NCBI RefSeq assembly: GCF_001293565.1
Contig: NZ_JXMU01000009.1
Location: 1-64,000 of the forward strand
DNA: 64,000 nucleotides
Origin: Ahrensia marina
GTDB lineage: Bacteria; Pseudomonadota; Alphaproteobacteria; Rhizobiales; Rhizobiaceae
Direction of reading: 5' to 3'
Below are positions 36,039 through 47,182 of this stretch, piece by piece (position 1 is the stretch's first letter; every line of letters begins with the position of its first letter). A model generated the notes under the pieces. The model made no database searches. It was not told the DNA's origin and was given only the letters and a program-made list of their open reading frames with translations. Position numbers and translations under genes: made by a program.

Positions 36039-37073
36039 ATGTTTGAAGACTACATATTTCCAGGTCTGATCATTTTGCTCCAGAGCGTAGCGCTTCTGGT
36101 CGCATTATTGGTCTTTACCGCGTTTATCCTTTATGCGGACCGTAAGGTCTGGGCGGCTGTCATGTCGCGTAGAGGTCCAAACGTTGTCGGTCCTTTCGGA
36201 TTGCTGCAATCATTTGCCGACCTTTTGAAATTTGTCATCAAAGAGCCGATCATACCGTCAGGCTCCAACAAAGGCATCTTCCTGCTTGCGCCATTGATTT
36301 CATCTGCCCTAGCTCTGGCGGGCTGGGCTGTGATTCCGGTCAGTGAAGGCTGGGCCATTGCTTCGATCAATGTCGGCATCCTGTTCGTGTTCGCCGTATC
36401 TTCGCTTGAGGTTTACGGCGTCATTATGGCCGGTTGGGCATCAAACTCTAAATATCCATTCCTCGGCGCGCTTCGCTCAGCCGCGCAGATGGTGTCGTAT
36501 GAAGTTTCAATCGGCTTTGTTATCGTAACAGTGTTGCTGTGTGTCGGCTCGCTGAACATGACTGACATTGTTCTGAGCCAGAAAGACGGCCTTGGTACGC
36601 ATCTTGGACTGACAAACTCGCTGCTTGATTGGCATTGGCTTGGTCTGTTCCCAATGTTTGTGATCTTCTTCATTTCGGCATTGGCGGAAACAAACCGGCC
36701 GCCATTTGACTTGGTGGAAGCTGAATCCGAACTCGTTGCCGGTCATATGATCGAATATTCCTCAACGCCGTATCTGCTGTTCATGCTTGGTGAATATATC
36801 GCGATCCTGCTGATGTGCGCGTTGACGGTTATCCTGTTCTTGGGTGGCTGGTTGCCGCCGCTTGATATTGCGCCGTTTAACTGGATACCGGGTGTATTCT
36901 GGTTCATCTTCAAGCTGTGTATGGTGTTCTTCATGTTCGCCATGGTTAAAACAATCGTACCACGCTACCGCTACGACCAGTTGATGCGCCTTGGCTGGAA
37001 AGTATTCCTGCCGATTTCACTCTTTATGGTGATCGCGACAGCAGCATTCTTGAAATTTACCGGTTTGGCATAA
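36039..37073 (+). CDS. nuoH: NADH-quinone oxidoreductase subunit H
   Basis: A 344-residue, eight-helix membrane subunit that joins the quinone cavity to the proton-pumping arm. It has [25 protein letters not shown] near the N-terminus and [23 protein letters not shown] in the conserved cytosolic loop. The ATG at 36039 is preferred over a TTG one codon upstream. Confidence 0.97.
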   Translation: MFEDYIFPGLIILLQSVALLVALLVFTAFILYADRKVWAAVMSRRGPNVVGPFGLLQSFADLLKFVIKEPIIPSGSNKGIFLLAPLISSALALAGWAVIPVSEGWAIASINVGILFVFAVSSLEVYGVIMAGWASNSKYPFLGALRSAAQMVSYEVSIGFVIVTVLLCVGSLNMTDIVLSQKDGLGTHLGLTNSLLDWHWLGLFPMFVIFFISALAETNRPPFDLVEAESELVAGHMIEYSSTPYLLFMLGEYIAILLMCALTVILFLGGWLPPLDIAPFNWIPGVFWFIFKLCMVFFMFAMVKTIVPRYRYDQLMRLGWKVFLPISLFMVIATAAFLKFTGLA

Positions 37074-37091
37074 GGGAAGGGACAAAACGCT

Positions 37092-37583
37092 ATGAGCACA
37101 ATCGCACAAGCTGCAAAATCACTTCTTTTGCTGGAATTCATTTCTGCATTCGGTTTGGCAATGAAGCGCTTTTTTGCGCCGAAAGCCACATTGAACTACC
37201 CGCATGAAAAAGGCCGTTTGAGCCCGCGTTTTCGCGGCGAACACGCGCTGCGCCGTTATCCGAACGGTGAGGAGCGCTGCATCGCCTGTAAATTATGCGA
37301 GGCGATCTGTCCGGCGCAGGCAATTACCATTGAAGCGGGACCGCGCCGCAATGACGGCACACGCCGTACAGTGCGCTATGACATTGATATGGTGAAATGC
37401 ATTTACTGCGGCTTCTGTCAGGAAGCATGTCCGGTAGATGCCATTGTTGAAGGACCGAACTTCGAGTTCGCGACTGAAACACGTGAAGAACTTTATTACG
37501 ACAAAGACAAGCTATTGGCGAATGGAGACCGGTGGGAGCGCGAAATTGCGCGCAACATCGCGCTCGACTCGCCATATCGATAA
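37092..37583 (+). CDS. nuoI: NADH-quinone oxidoreductase subunit I
   Basis: A 163-residue subunit carrying clusters N6a and N6b through two ferredoxin motifs, [16 protein letters not shown] (about residue 62) and [16 protein letters not shown] (about 101). It relays electrons from NuoG to cluster N2 in NuoB. Its start follows nuoH by 18 bp. Confidence 0.98.
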   Translation: MSTIAQAAKSLLLLEFISAFGLAMKRFFAPKATLNYPHEKGRLSPRFRGEHALRRYPNGEERCIACKLCEAICPAQAITIEAGPRRNDGTRRTVRYDIDMVKCIYCGFCQEACPVDAIVEGPNFEFATETREELYYDKDKLLANGDRWEREIARNIALDSPYR

Positions 37584-37669
37584 TTTTAATCGTTCTGTCA
37601 TCGCAAGGTGGCAGAGCACACGTCTAGCTGAATTACCGGCTGGGTAACCAAAGGATTTCGGGGGAACCG

Positions 37670-38296
37670 ATGCTGTTGACCGGACTTGGCGCGGCCTTCT
37701 TTTATTTGTTCGCATTTGTCGCTATCGCGTCTGCCGTGATGGTCATTTCTGCGCGCAATCCGGTACATTCCGTGCTGTACCTTATTTTGACCTTCTTCAA
37801 TGCGGCGGCATTGTTCATTCTGACAGGTGCCGAATTTCTCGGCATGATCCTGCTGGTGGTCTATATTGGTGCGGTTGCGGTGCTGTTCCTGTTTGTCGTG
37901 ATGATGCTGGATGTTGATTTTGCATCCATGAAGCGCGGTGCGCTTGATTATGCACCGATTGGCGCGATGGTGGGTATTGTTCTGGCGTCGGAACTGCTGA
38001 TCGTTCTTGGCGCGCAGTTCATCGGTGTCGGGCAACCCGGTAGTGTCGCTTCTCCGACACCCGATCCGCTGACCCGCACCAACACGGCTGCGCTCGGCGA
38101 TATCATTTACACCGACTACATCTTCTTCTTCCAGATCGCGGGCATGGTTCTTCTGGTTGCCATGATTGGTGCGATCGTGCTGACACTGCGTCCGACACGT
38201 CCCGGCGTTAAGCGCCAGAACATGGGCAAGCAGGTCGCCCGTAAGGTGGAAGACTCGATCGATGTGGTCGATGTTGAAACAGGCAAGGGGCTTTGA
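37670..38296 (+). CDS. nuoJ: NADH-quinone oxidoreductase subunit J
   Basis: A 208-residue membrane subunit with five helices. The conserved third helix [27 protein letters not shown] is present, and the C-terminal 35 residues are a charged cytoplasmic tail. The gene follows an 86-bp gap, and GGGGGAACCG gives its ribosome-binding site. Confidence 0.96.
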   Translation: MLLTGLGAAFFYLFAFVAIASAVMVISARNPVHSVLYLILTFFNAAALFILTGAEFLGMILLVVYIGAVAVLFLFVVMMLDVDFASMKRGALDYAPIGAMVGIVLASELLIVLGAQFIGVGQPGSVASPTPDPLTRTNTAALGDIIYTDYIFFFQIAGMVLLVAMIGAIVLTLRPTRPGVKRQNMGKQVARKVEDSIDVVDVETGKGL

Positions 38297-38300
38297 TCTG

Positions 38301-38609
38301 ATGGAAATTACGATTTCTCATTATCTCGTCGTGTCAGCGCTACTGCTGGTTATCGGAATATTCGGCATTTTCCTAAACAAGAAAAATGTCATCGTTATTC
38401 TGATGTCGGTGGAGCTGATCCTCCTTGCCGTGAACCTGAACTTCGTGGCCTTTTCCGCGCATTTGCAGGATATGGTGGGCCAAGTTTTTGCACTATTCGT
38501 TTTGACCGTTGCTGCTGCAGAAGCCGCAATCGGTTTGGCTATCCTCGTTGTCTTCTACCGGAACCGTGGTTCCATTGCGGTTGAAGACGTCAACATGATG
38601 AAGGGCTGA
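38301..38609 (+). CDS. nuoK: NADH-quinone oxidoreductase subunit K
   Basis: A 102-residue, three-helix antiporter-like subunit. The buried glutamates of proton transfer are visible in [19 protein letters not shown] and [14 protein letters not shown]. The ATG at 38301, four bases after the nuoJ stop, gives the normal length; longer frames into nuoJ are rejected. Confidence 0.97.
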   Translation: MEITISHYLVVSALLLVIGIFGIFLNKKNVIVILMSVELILLAVNLNFVAFSAHLQDMVGQVFALFVLTVAAAEAAIGLAILVVFYRNRGSIAVEDVNMMKG

Positions 38610-38617
38610 TTGGACCT

Positions 38618-40609
38618 ATGTATCACGCCATCGTCTTTCTCCCGTTACTGGGCGCTATTGTTGCCGGCTTTGGTGGCCGTGCTATCGGTGCCAAGGCTTC
38701 GGAATATATAACAAGCGGCTTTATGGTCATTGCCGCGATCCTTTCTTGGGTTGCGTTCCTGACTGTTGCCATGGCTCATGACGACCATTCGGCCACCGTT
38801 CAGGTTATGCGCTGGATTCAGGTCGGTTCTCTGGATGTGAATTGGGCATTCCGGATTGATACGCTGACGGCTGTCATGCTTGTGGTTGTGAACACGGTTT
38901 CGACCCTCGTTCATATCTATTCCATCGGCTATATGCATCACGATCCGCACCGTCCGCGTTTCTTTGCCTATCTTTCGCTTTTTACCTTTGCGATGTTGAT
39001 GCTGGTTACGTCTGACAACCTTGTTCAAATGTTCTTTGGCTGGGAAGGTGTTGGCCTTGCGTCCTATCTGTTGATTGGTTTCTGGTACAAGAAACCTTCT
39101 GCAAACTCTGCAGCCATGAAAGCGTTCATCGTTAACCGTGTGGGTGACTTTGGTTTCGCACTTGGTATTTTTGGCGTGTTCGTGCTGTTCGGCTCGGTTA
39201 ATTTCGATACAATTTTTGCCAATGCGGCGACATATCTTCCAGCCGAAGGCGCAGAAGCCAGCACTGATACTGTGCTGACTTTCCTTGGCTATTCGCTCGA
39301 TAAATCACACGCGCTGACAGTGGTCTGTTTGCTGTTGTTTATGGGCGCTATGGGTAAATCGGCGCAGTTCCTGCTGCACACATGGCTACCGGACGCGATG
39401 GAAGGCCCGACACCTGTGTCAGCGCTTATTCACGCGGCGACAATGGTTACTGCCGGTGTGTTCCTGGTCGCGCGTATGTCGCCGATCTTTGAACTGTCGC
39501 AAACAGCGCTCACAGTTGTTGTAATCATCGGCGCGACAACCGCATTTTTTGCGGCAACCGTTGGCCTTGTTCAAAACGACATCAAACGCGTGATTGCCTA
39601 TTCAACCTGTTCGCAGCTCGGTTATATGTTTGTGGCACTGGGTATCGGCGCTTATGGCGCGGCGGTATTCCATCTGTTTACACACGCATTCTTTAAAGCC
39701 TTGCTGTTCCTTGGTGCCGGTTCTGTCATTCATGCCGTTTCGGACGAGCAGGACATGCGCCGCATGGGCGGTTTGCGTAAACTCATTCCGACAACCTATT
39801 GGATGATGATTATCGGTACGGTCGCGCTGACAGGTGTCGGCATTCCGGGCACATTGATCGGAACCGCCGGTTTCTTCTCCAAGGACGCGATCATCGAAAG
39901 TGCTTTTGTGGCGCAAAATTCTGCAGCCGGATACGCTTTCGTCATGCTGGTTGTCGCCGCGCTGTTCACCAGCTTCTATTCGTGGCGTCTGATTTTCATG
40001 ACATTCCACGGCAAGCCGCGGGCAACCGCTGATGTGATGCACCATGTGCACGATTCACCGCCGGTTATGCTTGTGCCGTTGTTCATTCTGGCCGTTGGCG
40101 CAATTCTCGCAGGTGTCGTCTTCCATGGCTATTTCTTCGGCCATCACTATGACGAGTTCTGGAAGGGTGCTTTGTTCACCTTGCCTGACAACAATATTGT
40201 TGATGAGTTCCACAATGTACCGTTCTTGGTTAAGTGGAGCGCAACGATTGTTATGTTGCTGGGTCTGCTTGGCGCTTGGTATATGTATATCCGTTCACCG
40301 CAAACGCCCGCTTCTCTGGCCGCGCAGCACAACGGTCTATACAAATTCCTGCTCAACAAATGGTATTTTGACGAGCTGTACGACTTCCTGTTCGTGCGCC
40401 CGGCAAAGCGCCTCGGTTCGTTCCTCTGGAAACGCGGTGACGGCTGGCTTATTGACGGGTTTGGACCCAACAATATCGCGGCACGTGTTTCGGGCCTCGC
40501 ACAGCGCGCTGTGAAGGTTCAGACCGGATTTCTTTATCATTATGCGTTCGCCATGTTGATTGGTGTCGCTGCTCTCGTGACTTGGATTATGCTTGGAGGC
40601 ATCCACTAA
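38618..40609 (+). CDS. nuoL: NADH-quinone oxidoreductase subunit L
   Basis: A 663-residue antiporter-like proton-pumping subunit with about sixteen helices. Signatures include [19 protein letters not shown], the [27 protein letters not shown] core and [18 protein letters not shown]. The lateral amphipathic helix and final anchor ([20 protein letters not shown]) are intact. The stop overlaps the nuoM start by one base. Confidence 0.98.
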   Translation: MYHAIVFLPLLGAIVAGFGGRAIGAKASEYITSGFMVIAAILSWVAFLTVAMAHDDHSATVQVMRWIQVGSLDVNWAFRIDTLTAVMLVVVNTVSTLVHIYSIGYMHHDPHRPRFFAYLSLFTFAMLMLVTSDNLVQMFFGWEGVGLASYLLIGFWYKKPSANSAAMKAFIVNRVGDFGFALGIFGVFVLFGSVNFDTIFANAATYLPAEGAEASTDTVLTFLGYSLDKSHALTVVCLLLFMGAMGKSAQFLLHTWLPDAMEGPTPVSALIHAATMVTAGVFLVARMSPIFELSQTALTVVVIIGATTAFFAATVGLVQNDIKRVIAYSTCSQLGYMFVALGIGAYGAAVFHLFTHAFFKALLFLGAGSVIHAVSDEQDMRRMGGLRKLIPTTYWMMIIGTVALTGVGIPGTLIGTAGFFSKDAIIESAFVAQNSAAGYAFVMLVVAALFTSFYSWRLIFMTFHGKPRATADVMHHVHDSPPVMLVPLFILAVGAILAGVVFHGYFFGHHYDEFWKGALFTLPDNNIVDEFHNVPFLVKWSATIVMLLGLLGAWYMYIRSPQTPASLAAQHNGLYKFLLNKWYFDELYDFLFVRPAKRLGSFLWKRGDGWLIDGFGPNNIAARVSGLAQRAVKVQTGFLYHYAFAMLIGVAALVTWIMLGGIH

Positions 40610-42129
40610 TGGACGGTATGCCAATCCTCTCGCTCGTAACGTTCCTTCCTCTGGTTGGCGTTCTTGTTGTTCTGTTTATCAATGATGAAACAGAAGCGGC
40701 AAAGCGCAACATTCGAATGGTGGCGTTGCTGACGACGATCTTTACATTTCTCGTATCTTTGATGATTTGGGTAGGATTTGATAATTCAAATCCGGGCTTC
40801 CAATTTGTTGAAGAGGCCGAATGGCTCGGCGGCGGTTTGACCTACCGTATGGGTGTGGACGGCATTTCAATGCTGTTTGTCATTCTGACAACATTCCTGA
40901 TGCCGTTCTGTATTCTCGCCGGATGGGAAAGCGTTACCAAGCGTCTGAAAGCTTACATGATCGCGTTCCTGATTTTGGAAACGCTCATGATCGGCGTATT
41001 TACCGCGCTTGATATTGTGCTGTTCTATGTCTTCTTTGAAGCTGGCCTTATTCCGATGTTTATCATCATCGGTGTTTGGGGCGGAGCACGCCGCGTCTAT
41101 GCATCATTCAAGTTTTTCCTCTACACATTGCTGGGTTCAGTGCTGATGCTGATCGCGATTATGGCAATGTATTGGGAAGCGGGCACAACATCTATTCCTG
41201 CACTGCTTGAATATGATTTCTCGCCTGAAATGCAGTTCTGGCTCTGGCTTGCCTTCTTTGCATCATTTGCGGTCAAAATGCCTATGTGGCCTGTCCACAC
41301 TTGGCTGCCGGATGCACACGTGGAAGCGCCGACCGCTGGCTCGGTCATTCTTGCCGGCGTTTTGCTGAAACTGGGCGGTTATGGCCTTATCCGCTTCTCG
41401 CTGTCCATGTTCCCGGTCGCTTCTGCTGATCTGGCTTGGCTGGTGTTCGCGCTTTCATGTATCGCCATCATCTACACATCACTTGTTGCGATGATGCAGG
41501 AAGACATGAAAAAGCTGATTGCTTATTCATCTGTTGCGCATATGGGCTTTGTGACCATGGGCATCTTTGCAGCAAACGAGCAGGGCTTGCAGGGCGCTAT
41601 CTTCCAGATGTTGTCGCATGGTCTTGTATCAGGCGCTCTCTTTATCTGTGTCGGTGTTGTTTATGACCGTATGCACACACGTGAAATCGCAGCCTATGGC
41701 GGTCTTGTCCACAACATGCCGAAATATGCATTGATGTTCATGCTGTTCACCATGGCCAATGTCGGCCTTCCGGGTACATCCGGCTTTGTCGGTGAATTTC
41801 TGACATTGATGGGTATGTTCCGCGCCAACACATGGTTTGCGTTCTTCGCAACAAGCGGCGTGATTCTGTCTGCATGTTATGCGCTTTGGCTCTACCGCCG
41901 CGTCATTTTCGGTGCATTGGAGAAAGAAAGCCTGAAAGCGCTTCTCGATCTTTCGGGCCGTGAAAAGGCAATGCTTTATCCGCTTGCCGCACTGACTGTT
42001 TTCTTCGGTGTGTACCCTGCGCCCGTCTTTGATGTCATCAGTGCTTCTGTGGATGCACTTGTCACTAACTATGAGGCTGCCAATGAGGCAGCTAAAGCGG
42101 CAATGGATGTTGCCCTGAACGCTAAGTAA
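40609..42129 (+). CDS. nuoM: NADH-quinone oxidoreductase subunit M
   Basis: A 506-residue antiporter-like subunit with about fourteen helices. It has [21 protein letters not shown] with the key Glu, [26 protein letters not shown] and [18 protein letters not shown]. The ATG overlapping the nuoL stop (TAATG) was chosen over an upstream frame. Confidence 0.98.
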   Translation: MDGMPILSLVTFLPLVGVLVVLFINDETEAAKRNIRMVALLTTIFTFLVSLMIWVGFDNSNPGFQFVEEAEWLGGGLTYRMGVDGISMLFVILTTFLMPFCILAGWESVTKRLKAYMIAFLILETLMIGVFTALDIVLFYVFFEAGLIPMFIIIGVWGGARRVYASFKFFLYTLLGSVLMLIAIMAMYWEAGTTSIPALLEYDFSPEMQFWLWLAFFASFAVKMPMWPVHTWLPDAHVEAPTAGSVILAGVLLKLGGYGLIRFSLSMFPVASADLAWLVFALSCIAIIYTSLVAMMQEDMKKLIAYSSVAHMGFVTMGIFAANEQGLQGAIFQMLSHGLVSGALFICVGVVYDRMHTREIAAYGGLVHNMPKYALMFMLFTMANVGLPGTSGFVGEFLTLMGMFRANTWFAFFATSGVILSACYALWLYRRVIFGALEKESLKALLDLSGREKAMLYPLAALTVFFGVYPAPVFDVISASVDALVTNYEAANEAAKAAMDVALNAK

Positions 42130-42142
42130 TCGGATTGCTGTC

Positions 42143-43588
42143 ATGACAGTCGTTGAATTGACCCAAAGTTTGAACATCGCAGCGCCGGAACTGGCACTGG
42201 CGGTCGGTTCTATGGTTCTGCTGATGATCGGGGTTTTCGCGCCCAAGGACAGTGCGAACTCCACCGTAACCGGATTGGCCGTGGCGCTTCTTATCGGCGT
42301 TTTGGGCTGGATGGTGTTCTTTGATGAGCAGGGCACAGCCTTTGGCGGTGCTTTTGTTCAGGACGCATTTGCCTACTTCTTCAAGATACTGACATTGGTC
42401 GGCTCGATTGTGGCGCTGGTTATGTCGGTTGGCTTTGCCCGCGAAGAGAAGTTTGACCGCTTCGAATTTCCGATTTTGATCATTCTGGCAACGCTGGGCA
42501 TGATGCTGATGATCTCGGCAACAAGCCTGTTGTCGCTCTATATGGCACTCGAACTCCAGTCATTGGCGCTTTACGTGATTGCCGCGATCAACCGCGACAG
42601 CGCGCGTTCAACAGAGGCGGGATTGAAATATTTCGTTCTTGGCGCTTTGTCTTCCGGTATGATGCTTTACGGTATTTCACTCGTCTATGGCTTTACCGGT
42701 CATGTTGGCTTTACGGAAATCGCCGCTGCGTTGACAGGTCAAGAACGCTCCGTCGGCCTTCTATTCGGTCTTGCATTCCTGCTGACAGGTCTTGCATTCA
42801 AGATTTCGGCTGTACCGTTCCATATGTGGACGCCTGATGTTTACGAAGGTGCGCCGACACCGGTCACAGCCTTTTTTGCCGCTGCGCCAAAGATGGCGGC
42901 AATGGCGATGCTTGTCCGCGTTGTCACAGATGCGTTCGGTACCGTGACTGGCGACTGGCAACAGATTATCATCTTTATCTCAATTGCCTCTATGGCTTTG
43001 GGTGCTGTTGCCGCGATCGGTCAAAACAACATTAAACGCCTGATGGCTTATTCTTCTATCGGCCATATGGGTTATGCTCTGGTTGGTTTGGCAGCCGGAA
43101 CCGTTGCCGGTGTGCAGGGCGTGCTCGTCTATATGGCAATCTACCTTGCCATGACGCTTGGCACATTTGCGTTCATTCTGGCGATGCGGCGCAAGGACGA
43201 AGGCAATGTTGAAAGTATAAACGATCTGGCAGGCTATGCGCAAAACAATCCGTTGCAGGCAACTGTGCTGACCATTCTCATGTTCTCGCTAGCCGGTATT
43301 CCGCCGCTCGCCGGTTTCTGGGGCAAATGGTATGTGTTCCTCGCAGCGGTTGAAGCAGGTTTGTATCCGCTTGCAATCATCGGTGTTGTGGCTTCGGTTG
43401 TGGGTGCGTTCTACTATCTGCGCATCATTAAAATCATGTGGTTTGACGAGCCGGAGAGCAAGTTTGTCTCTGCTGCCGGTGAACTGCGCTTGGTGATGGG
43501 GCTGTCAGGCATCTTCGTGGTTGGCTTTATCGTCTTTGGCGGTCCGATTGCCGCCTATGCCGAAAATGCCGCAAAGGCGCTTTTTTAA
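42143..43588 (+). CDS. nuoN: NADH-quinone oxidoreductase subunit N
   Basis: A 481-residue antiporter-like subunit with about fourteen helices, the last of the complex I operon. It has [17 protein letters not shown] with the pumping Glu, [21 protein letters not shown] and [19 protein letters not shown]. birA follows after 3 bp, so the transcript probably continues. Confidence 0.97.
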   Translation: MTVVELTQSLNIAAPELALAVGSMVLLMIGVFAPKDSANSTVTGLAVALLIGVLGWMVFFDEQGTAFGGAFVQDAFAYFFKILTLVGSIVALVMSVGFAREEKFDRFEFPILIILATLGMMLMISATSLLSLYMALELQSLALYVIAAINRDSARSTEAGLKYFVLGALSSGMMLYGISLVYGFTGHVGFTEIAAALTGQERSVGLLFGLAFLLTGLAFKISAVPFHMWTPDVYEGAPTPVTAFFAAAPKMAAMAMLVRVVTDAFGTVTGDWQQIIIFISIASMALGAVAAIGQNNIKRLMAYSSIGHMGYALVGLAAGTVAGVQGVLVYMAIYLAMTLGTFAFILAMRRKDEGNVESINDLAGYAQNNPLQATVLTILMFSLAGIPPLAGFWGKWYVFLAAVEAGLYPLAIIGVVASVVGAFYYLRIIKIMWFDEPESKFVSAAGELRLVMGLSGIFVVGFIVFGGPIAAYAENAAKALF

Positions 43589-43591
43589 ACA

Positions 43592-44365
43592 TTGATCGAG
43601 ATAGCAGATAGCCAGCCAATCATCGGCCTGTCCGGTTGGCGGGCGCTCCATGTCGAGACAACCGGCTCGACAAATGCTGATTTGGTTGAACTGGCAGGGG
43701 CAGGGCATGATGTCGACAGGTTGTGGCTGACGGCGGGAGAGCAGATGCAAGGCCGCGGCCGCCGTGGCCGCGCTTGGGTTTCGCCGCATGGTAATCTTCA
43801 CGCTTCGCTTTATCTGCGCAGTCCGGTTTCAGCTAAAGAAATCGGCTTTTTTCCTCTGGTATGCGCTGTCGCCCTGCATCGGGCAATCAGCGAAGCGCTG
43901 GATGAAAACCAGTCTGAAATTAAGATAAAATGGCCAAACGATATTTTGGTCGACGGTGCTAAATGCTGCGGCATGCTTATGGAGTCCGATCAGCGTTCAG
44001 GTGCCATCAATATTGTTATCGGCTGCGGGGTGAATATTGTCGCCCATCCGGAAGACACGCCTTATCCGGCAATGCACCTAAATGAAAAAAATGCAGCTTT
44101 AACGCCGCAGGATATGTTCCAATATTTGGCGGAAAGCTTTGCAAGAACATTGGATGAATGGGCAGACGGCCGCGGGAAAGCCTTAATACGTGATTATTGG
44201 CTGGCACATGTTCGCGGCATGGGGCAAACGATTATTGTCAACCTTGCAAGTGAACGTCTTCAGGGCATTTTTGATGGTATTGATGCTGACGGCGTGCTGT
44301 CGCTGCGTCTGCCATCCGGCAAGGTAAAAGAAATTTCTGCGGGTGATGTCTTCTTCCCGCGTTAA
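43592..44365 (+). CDS. birA: Biotin--[acetyl-CoA-carboxylase] ligase
   Basis: A 257-residue biotin protein ligase that charges acetyl-CoA carboxylase BCCP and other biotin enzymes. The catalytic core has VETTGSTNADL, the biotinyl-AMP loop GRGRRGRAWVSPHGNLHASLYLR and KIKWPNDILVDGAKCCGMLME, followed by a C-terminal SH3-like domain (EISAGDVFF). There is no N-terminal HTH, so it is not a repressor. The start is probably TTG at 43592, 3 bp after nuoN, with no obvious Shine-Dalgarno; coupling to nuoN is likely. Confidence 0.93.
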   Translation: MIEIADSQPIIGLSGWRALHVETTGSTNADLVELAGAGHDVDRLWLTAGEQMQGRGRRGRAWVSPHGNLHASLYLRSPVSAKEIGFFPLVCAVALHRAISEALDENQSEIKIKWPNDILVDGAKCCGMLMESDQRSGAINIVIGCGVNIVAHPEDTPYPAMHLNEKNAALTPQDMFQYLAESFARTLDEWADGRGKALIRDYWLAHVRGMGQTIIVNLASERLQGIFDGIDADGVLSLRLPSGKVKEISAGDVFFPR

Positions 44366-44404
44366 AACAAGTGAAGACTGTATAACGAAGGTCGATTATT
44401 CTTA

Positions 44405-46090
44405 ATGACAAAAAATAATAATGAACTGGTGTTCGTCCCGCTTGGTGGCGTGGGTGAAATCGGCATGAATTTGGCCATGTACGGCTATGGTCCGGCAGAT
44501 GACCGCTCGTGGATCGTTATGGATGTGGGCGTGACTTTCCCCGGGCCGGAACTGCCCGGTGTGGATCTCGTTCTGCCTGATATTCGCTTTCTAGAAGCTG
44601 AAAAACACAATATCGAAGCCATCATTATCACCCATGCCCACGAAGATCATTATGGCGCGCTCTTGTCGCTTTATCCGCTTATTGCACCGGATGATAATGT
44701 GCCGGTATTTATGACACCCTTCGGTGCCGGTATGCTGGAAAGCAAAGCGGTTGGCGAGAAGAGCGCGCCGAAAATAAACATAACCACGTTCGAGCAGGGC
44801 GATATTTTCGAAGCCGGCCCGTTCAAACTGCAGGCTTTGGCCGTAACCCACTCGATACCGGAACCTGTCTCTATAGCGATCACAACACCGCTCGGCACTG
44901 TGCTGCACACAGGCGACTGGAAGAATGATGTTGCGCCATCCATGGGGCCGGTCACTGACAGCAATGCTTTTACCCGTCTTGGTGACGAGGGTTTGCTGGC
45001 ATTGATCTGTGACTCGACAAACGCCATGCGTGACGGTGAAAGCCCGTCCGAGCAGGAGGTTTCCGAAGGTCTTCGTAAAGTCATTGAAATGGCGACAGGC
45101 CGCGTGGCTGTTACCACTTTCTCCTCAAATGTCGGACGCATCAAATCAATCGCACTTGCTGCAGCAGATGCCGGCCGGCAAACATTATTGCTTGGCCGCT
45201 CCATGAAGCGTGTGGTCGATGTTGCCACCGAGCTTGGCTACTTGGAAGGCGTGCCGGATTTTCTGACCGAAGATGAATATGGCTATATCCCGCGTGATAA
45301 AGTCGTGATCATTTTGACCGGAAGCCAAGGCGAGAGCAGGGCGGCACTTGCCAAACTCTCCCGTGATGAAATGCGCGATGTCGCGCTGACAGCCGGTGAC
45401 ACGGTGGTCTACTCGTCCCGTTCCATTCCGGGCAATGAGAAGCTCATTCTCGATACAAAGAACCGCCTGATTGATATGGGTATCACCATCGTCGAAGATG
45501 GACCGGATTCACTGGTTCATGTGTCCGGCCATCCGCGCCGCAATGAACTGCGCCAGATGTATCATTGGACACGCCCCAAAATCGGCATTCCAGTGCATGG
45601 CGAAGCGGCGCATCTAACCGCCCATGCCGCTTTGATGCGTGAAAACGGTATCAACGAGGTTCTGGATGTGCGCAATGGCGATCTTGTGCGCCTTGCCCCC
45701 GGTAAAGCCGAAATCATTGATGATGTGCCGCATGGCGAAATTTACAAGGACGGAACATTTGTTGGCTCTGCCGATGATGTGGGTGTCACCGAGCGCCGCC
45801 GTTTATCTTTTGCCGGACATATCGCCGTTTCGGTCATTTTGGACAAAAGCCATGAACTGCTGGTTGACCCGCAAGTGTCGTGTCTGGGTATTCCTGCCGC
45901 GGATCATAGCGGCGAAGACATGGAAGATATTGTCTATGATGCTGTGGTTAGCGCGGTTGAATCTATGCCTCGCGCACGCCGCAAAGATCTTGATCTGATC
46001 GAGGATAGCGTCACGCGCGCGGTGCGCGGAACTGTGCGCAATATCTGGGGCAAAAAACCGATTGTTACTGTGATGGTCGATCGCGTCTAA
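44405..46090 (+). CDS. rnj: Ribonuclease J
   Basis: A 561-residue metallo-beta-lactamase/beta-CASP ribonuclease. The zinc motif is H77AHEDH82, followed by LHTGDWKND, a beta-CASP region (TGSQGESRAALAKLS) and VHVSGHPRRNELRQMYHWTRPK, with a final C-terminal domain. In Sinorhizobium, RNase J matures ribosomal RNA 5' ends. It lies 39 bp after birA in the conserved nuo-birA-rnj-mce cluster. Confidence 0.96.
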   Translation: MTKNNNELVFVPLGGVGEIGMNLAMYGYGPADDRSWIVMDVGVTFPGPELPGVDLVLPDIRFLEAEKHNIEAIIITHAHEDHYGALLSLYPLIAPDDNVPVFMTPFGAGMLESKAVGEKSAPKINITTFEQGDIFEAGPFKLQALAVTHSIPEPVSIAITTPLGTVLHTGDWKNDVAPSMGPVTDSNAFTRLGDEGLLALICDSTNAMRDGESPSEQEVSEGLRKVIEMATGRVAVTTFSSNVGRIKSIALAAADAGRQTLLLGRSMKRVVDVATELGYLEGVPDFLTEDEYGYIPRDKVVIILTGSQGESRAALAKLSRDEMRDVALTAGDTVVYSSRSIPGNEKLILDTKNRLIDMGITIVEDGPDSLVHVSGHPRRNELRQMYHWTRPKIGIPVHGEAAHLTAHAALMRENGINEVLDVRNGDLVRLAPGKAEIIDDVPHGEIYKDGTFVGSADDVGVTERRRLSFAGHIAVSVILDKSHELLVDPQVSCLGIPAADHSGEDMEDIVYDAVVSAVESMPRARRKDLDLIEDSVTRAVRGTVRNIWGKKPIVTVMVDRV

Positions 46091-46114
46091 ACCACTGTCT
46101 GCTGGAGAAACGAA

Positions 46115-46519
46115 ATGCTGGGCCGCCTAAATCATGTCGCAATTGCCGTACCGGATCTGGATGCGGCGATAAACCGGTATAAAAATGTGCTTGGCGCAAC
46201 GGTTTCCGAGCCTCAGCATTTGCCGGAACATGGCGTGACCGTTGTTTTCGTCGAGGTGGCAAATACCAAGACAGAACTGCTTTATCCCTTGGGCGACAAT
46301 TCGCCCATCGGTGCCTTCTTGGAAAAGAACCCTTCAGGCGGTATGCACCATATGTGCTACGAAGTGGATGATATATTGGCTGCCCGTGACAAGCTGATTG
46401 AGGACGGTGTTCGTGTGCTTGGCGACGGGAATCCGAAAACAGGCGCACATGGAAAGCCCGTATTGTTTCTTCATCCCAAAGACTTCGATGGCACATTGAT
46501 TGAATTGGAACAGGTCTGA
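46115..46519 (+). CDS. mce: Methylmalonyl-CoA epimerase
   Basis: A 134-residue vicinal-oxygen-chelate protein converting (R)- and (S)-methylmalonyl-CoA, needed for propionate and branched-chain amino acid breakdown. The metal ligands fit H7 (LNHVAIAVPD), a mid-chain His in GGMHHMCYEVDD and a Glu near the end (GTLIELEQV). GGAG lies just before the ATG. The downstream DUF1467 gene follows within 5 bp. Confidence 0.95.
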   Translation: MLGRLNHVAIAVPDLDAAINRYKNVLGATVSEPQHLPEHGVTVVFVEVANTKTELLYPLGDNSPIGAFLEKNPSGGMHHMCYEVDDILAARDKLIEDGVRVLGDGNPKTGAHGKPVLFLHPKDFDGTLIELEQV

Positions 46520-46523
46520 TATC

Positions 46524-46799
46524 ATGCAGCTATTGTCGGCGTTTGCGATTTTCTTCATCATCTGGTGGACAGTTTTGTTTACTGTTTTGCCGTTTGGTGT
46601 GCGCAGTCAGGTTGAATCCAAAGATACAGTCCTTGGCACAGAGCGCGGTGCGCCGTCTGATTCCCGCATCAAATTCAAGCTGATGATAACAACACTTATC
46701 GCCATCATCATTTTCGCTGCTTTCTATTATTTGAGCATCGTGCGTGGTTTCGGCATCGATGACCTGCCGCAATTTGTGCCGAATTTTGCCGATAAATAA
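46524..46799 (+). CDS. DUF1467 family membrane protein
   Basis: A 91-residue protein with two membrane helices (AFAIFFIIWWTVLFTVLPFGV and LMITTLIAIIIFAAFYYLSI) separated by a charged loop containing GAP. This is the DUF1467 pattern, found almost only in alphaproteobacteria and almost always between mce and proS. Function unknown. The ATG at 46524 is used because the longer frame would overlap mce. A strong terminator follows. Confidence 0.92.
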   Translation: MQLLSAFAIFFIIWWTVLFTVLPFGVRSQVESKDTVLGTERGAPSDSRIKFKLMITTLIAIIIFAAFYYLSIVRGFGIDDLPQFVPNFADK

Positions 46800-46818
46800 T
46801 TTTGGAAAACTTCCAATA

Positions 46819-46848
46819 AAAATGGCAGGACAAAAGTCCTGCCATTTT
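46819..46848 (+). terminator. Terminator closing the nuo-birA-rnj-mce cluster
   Basis: Perfect 13-base arms AAAATGGCAGGAC (46819-46831) and GTCCTGCCATTTT (46836-46848) enclose AAAA. The stem ends in A/T runs on both sides, so it works in either direction. Confidence 0.88.
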
Positions 46849-47182
46849 CAACGAGCGTGATTTTATAAACCGTAAGGTCCGCAGCTAAAAAGCGCGTAAA
46901 ATCAAGATCCTCCCAAGACTACACTCGTTAGAAATTGTGAAGCTCACAAATTCTGCGCAATTGGTAACAAGATGAAATGGCAATGTCACGCAAAAAATAC
47001 AAGCGTAACAGTTAGTCAGTTTTGCACAGCGCTTTTTACGAGACTGATTTCTTTCCTCAATATTGAGGCGCGCGCAGCTTGTGGCTTTCATTTCATCGTT
47101 CAACCGCTTAAACACGCATAGAAAATTGCCTTAAGACGGTCTGATTCTGGGCATATCACACAGTTCACAACGGAATAGATAA
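46849..47182. other. Gene-free gap before proS
   Basis: No convincing ORF or structured RNA is seen in these 334 bases. One imperfect inverted repeat, GAAATTGTGA (46931-46940) with TCACAAATTC (46944-46953), could be an operator. A minus-strand frame of 76 codons has no family resemblance or start site. The proS promoter should lie toward the right end. Confidence 0.5.

Noticed and set aside
41629-42336. A 235-codon open frame on the minus strand across the nuoM-nuoN junction
   Set aside because: It mirrors two well-supported complex I genes, has unnatural Cys/His/Arg-rich composition and no start context.
46885-47115. A 76-codon minus-strand frame in the gap before proS
   Set aside because: Cys/Lys-rich with no domain pattern, no Shine-Dalgarno and no promoter context; the gap is better read as non-coding.
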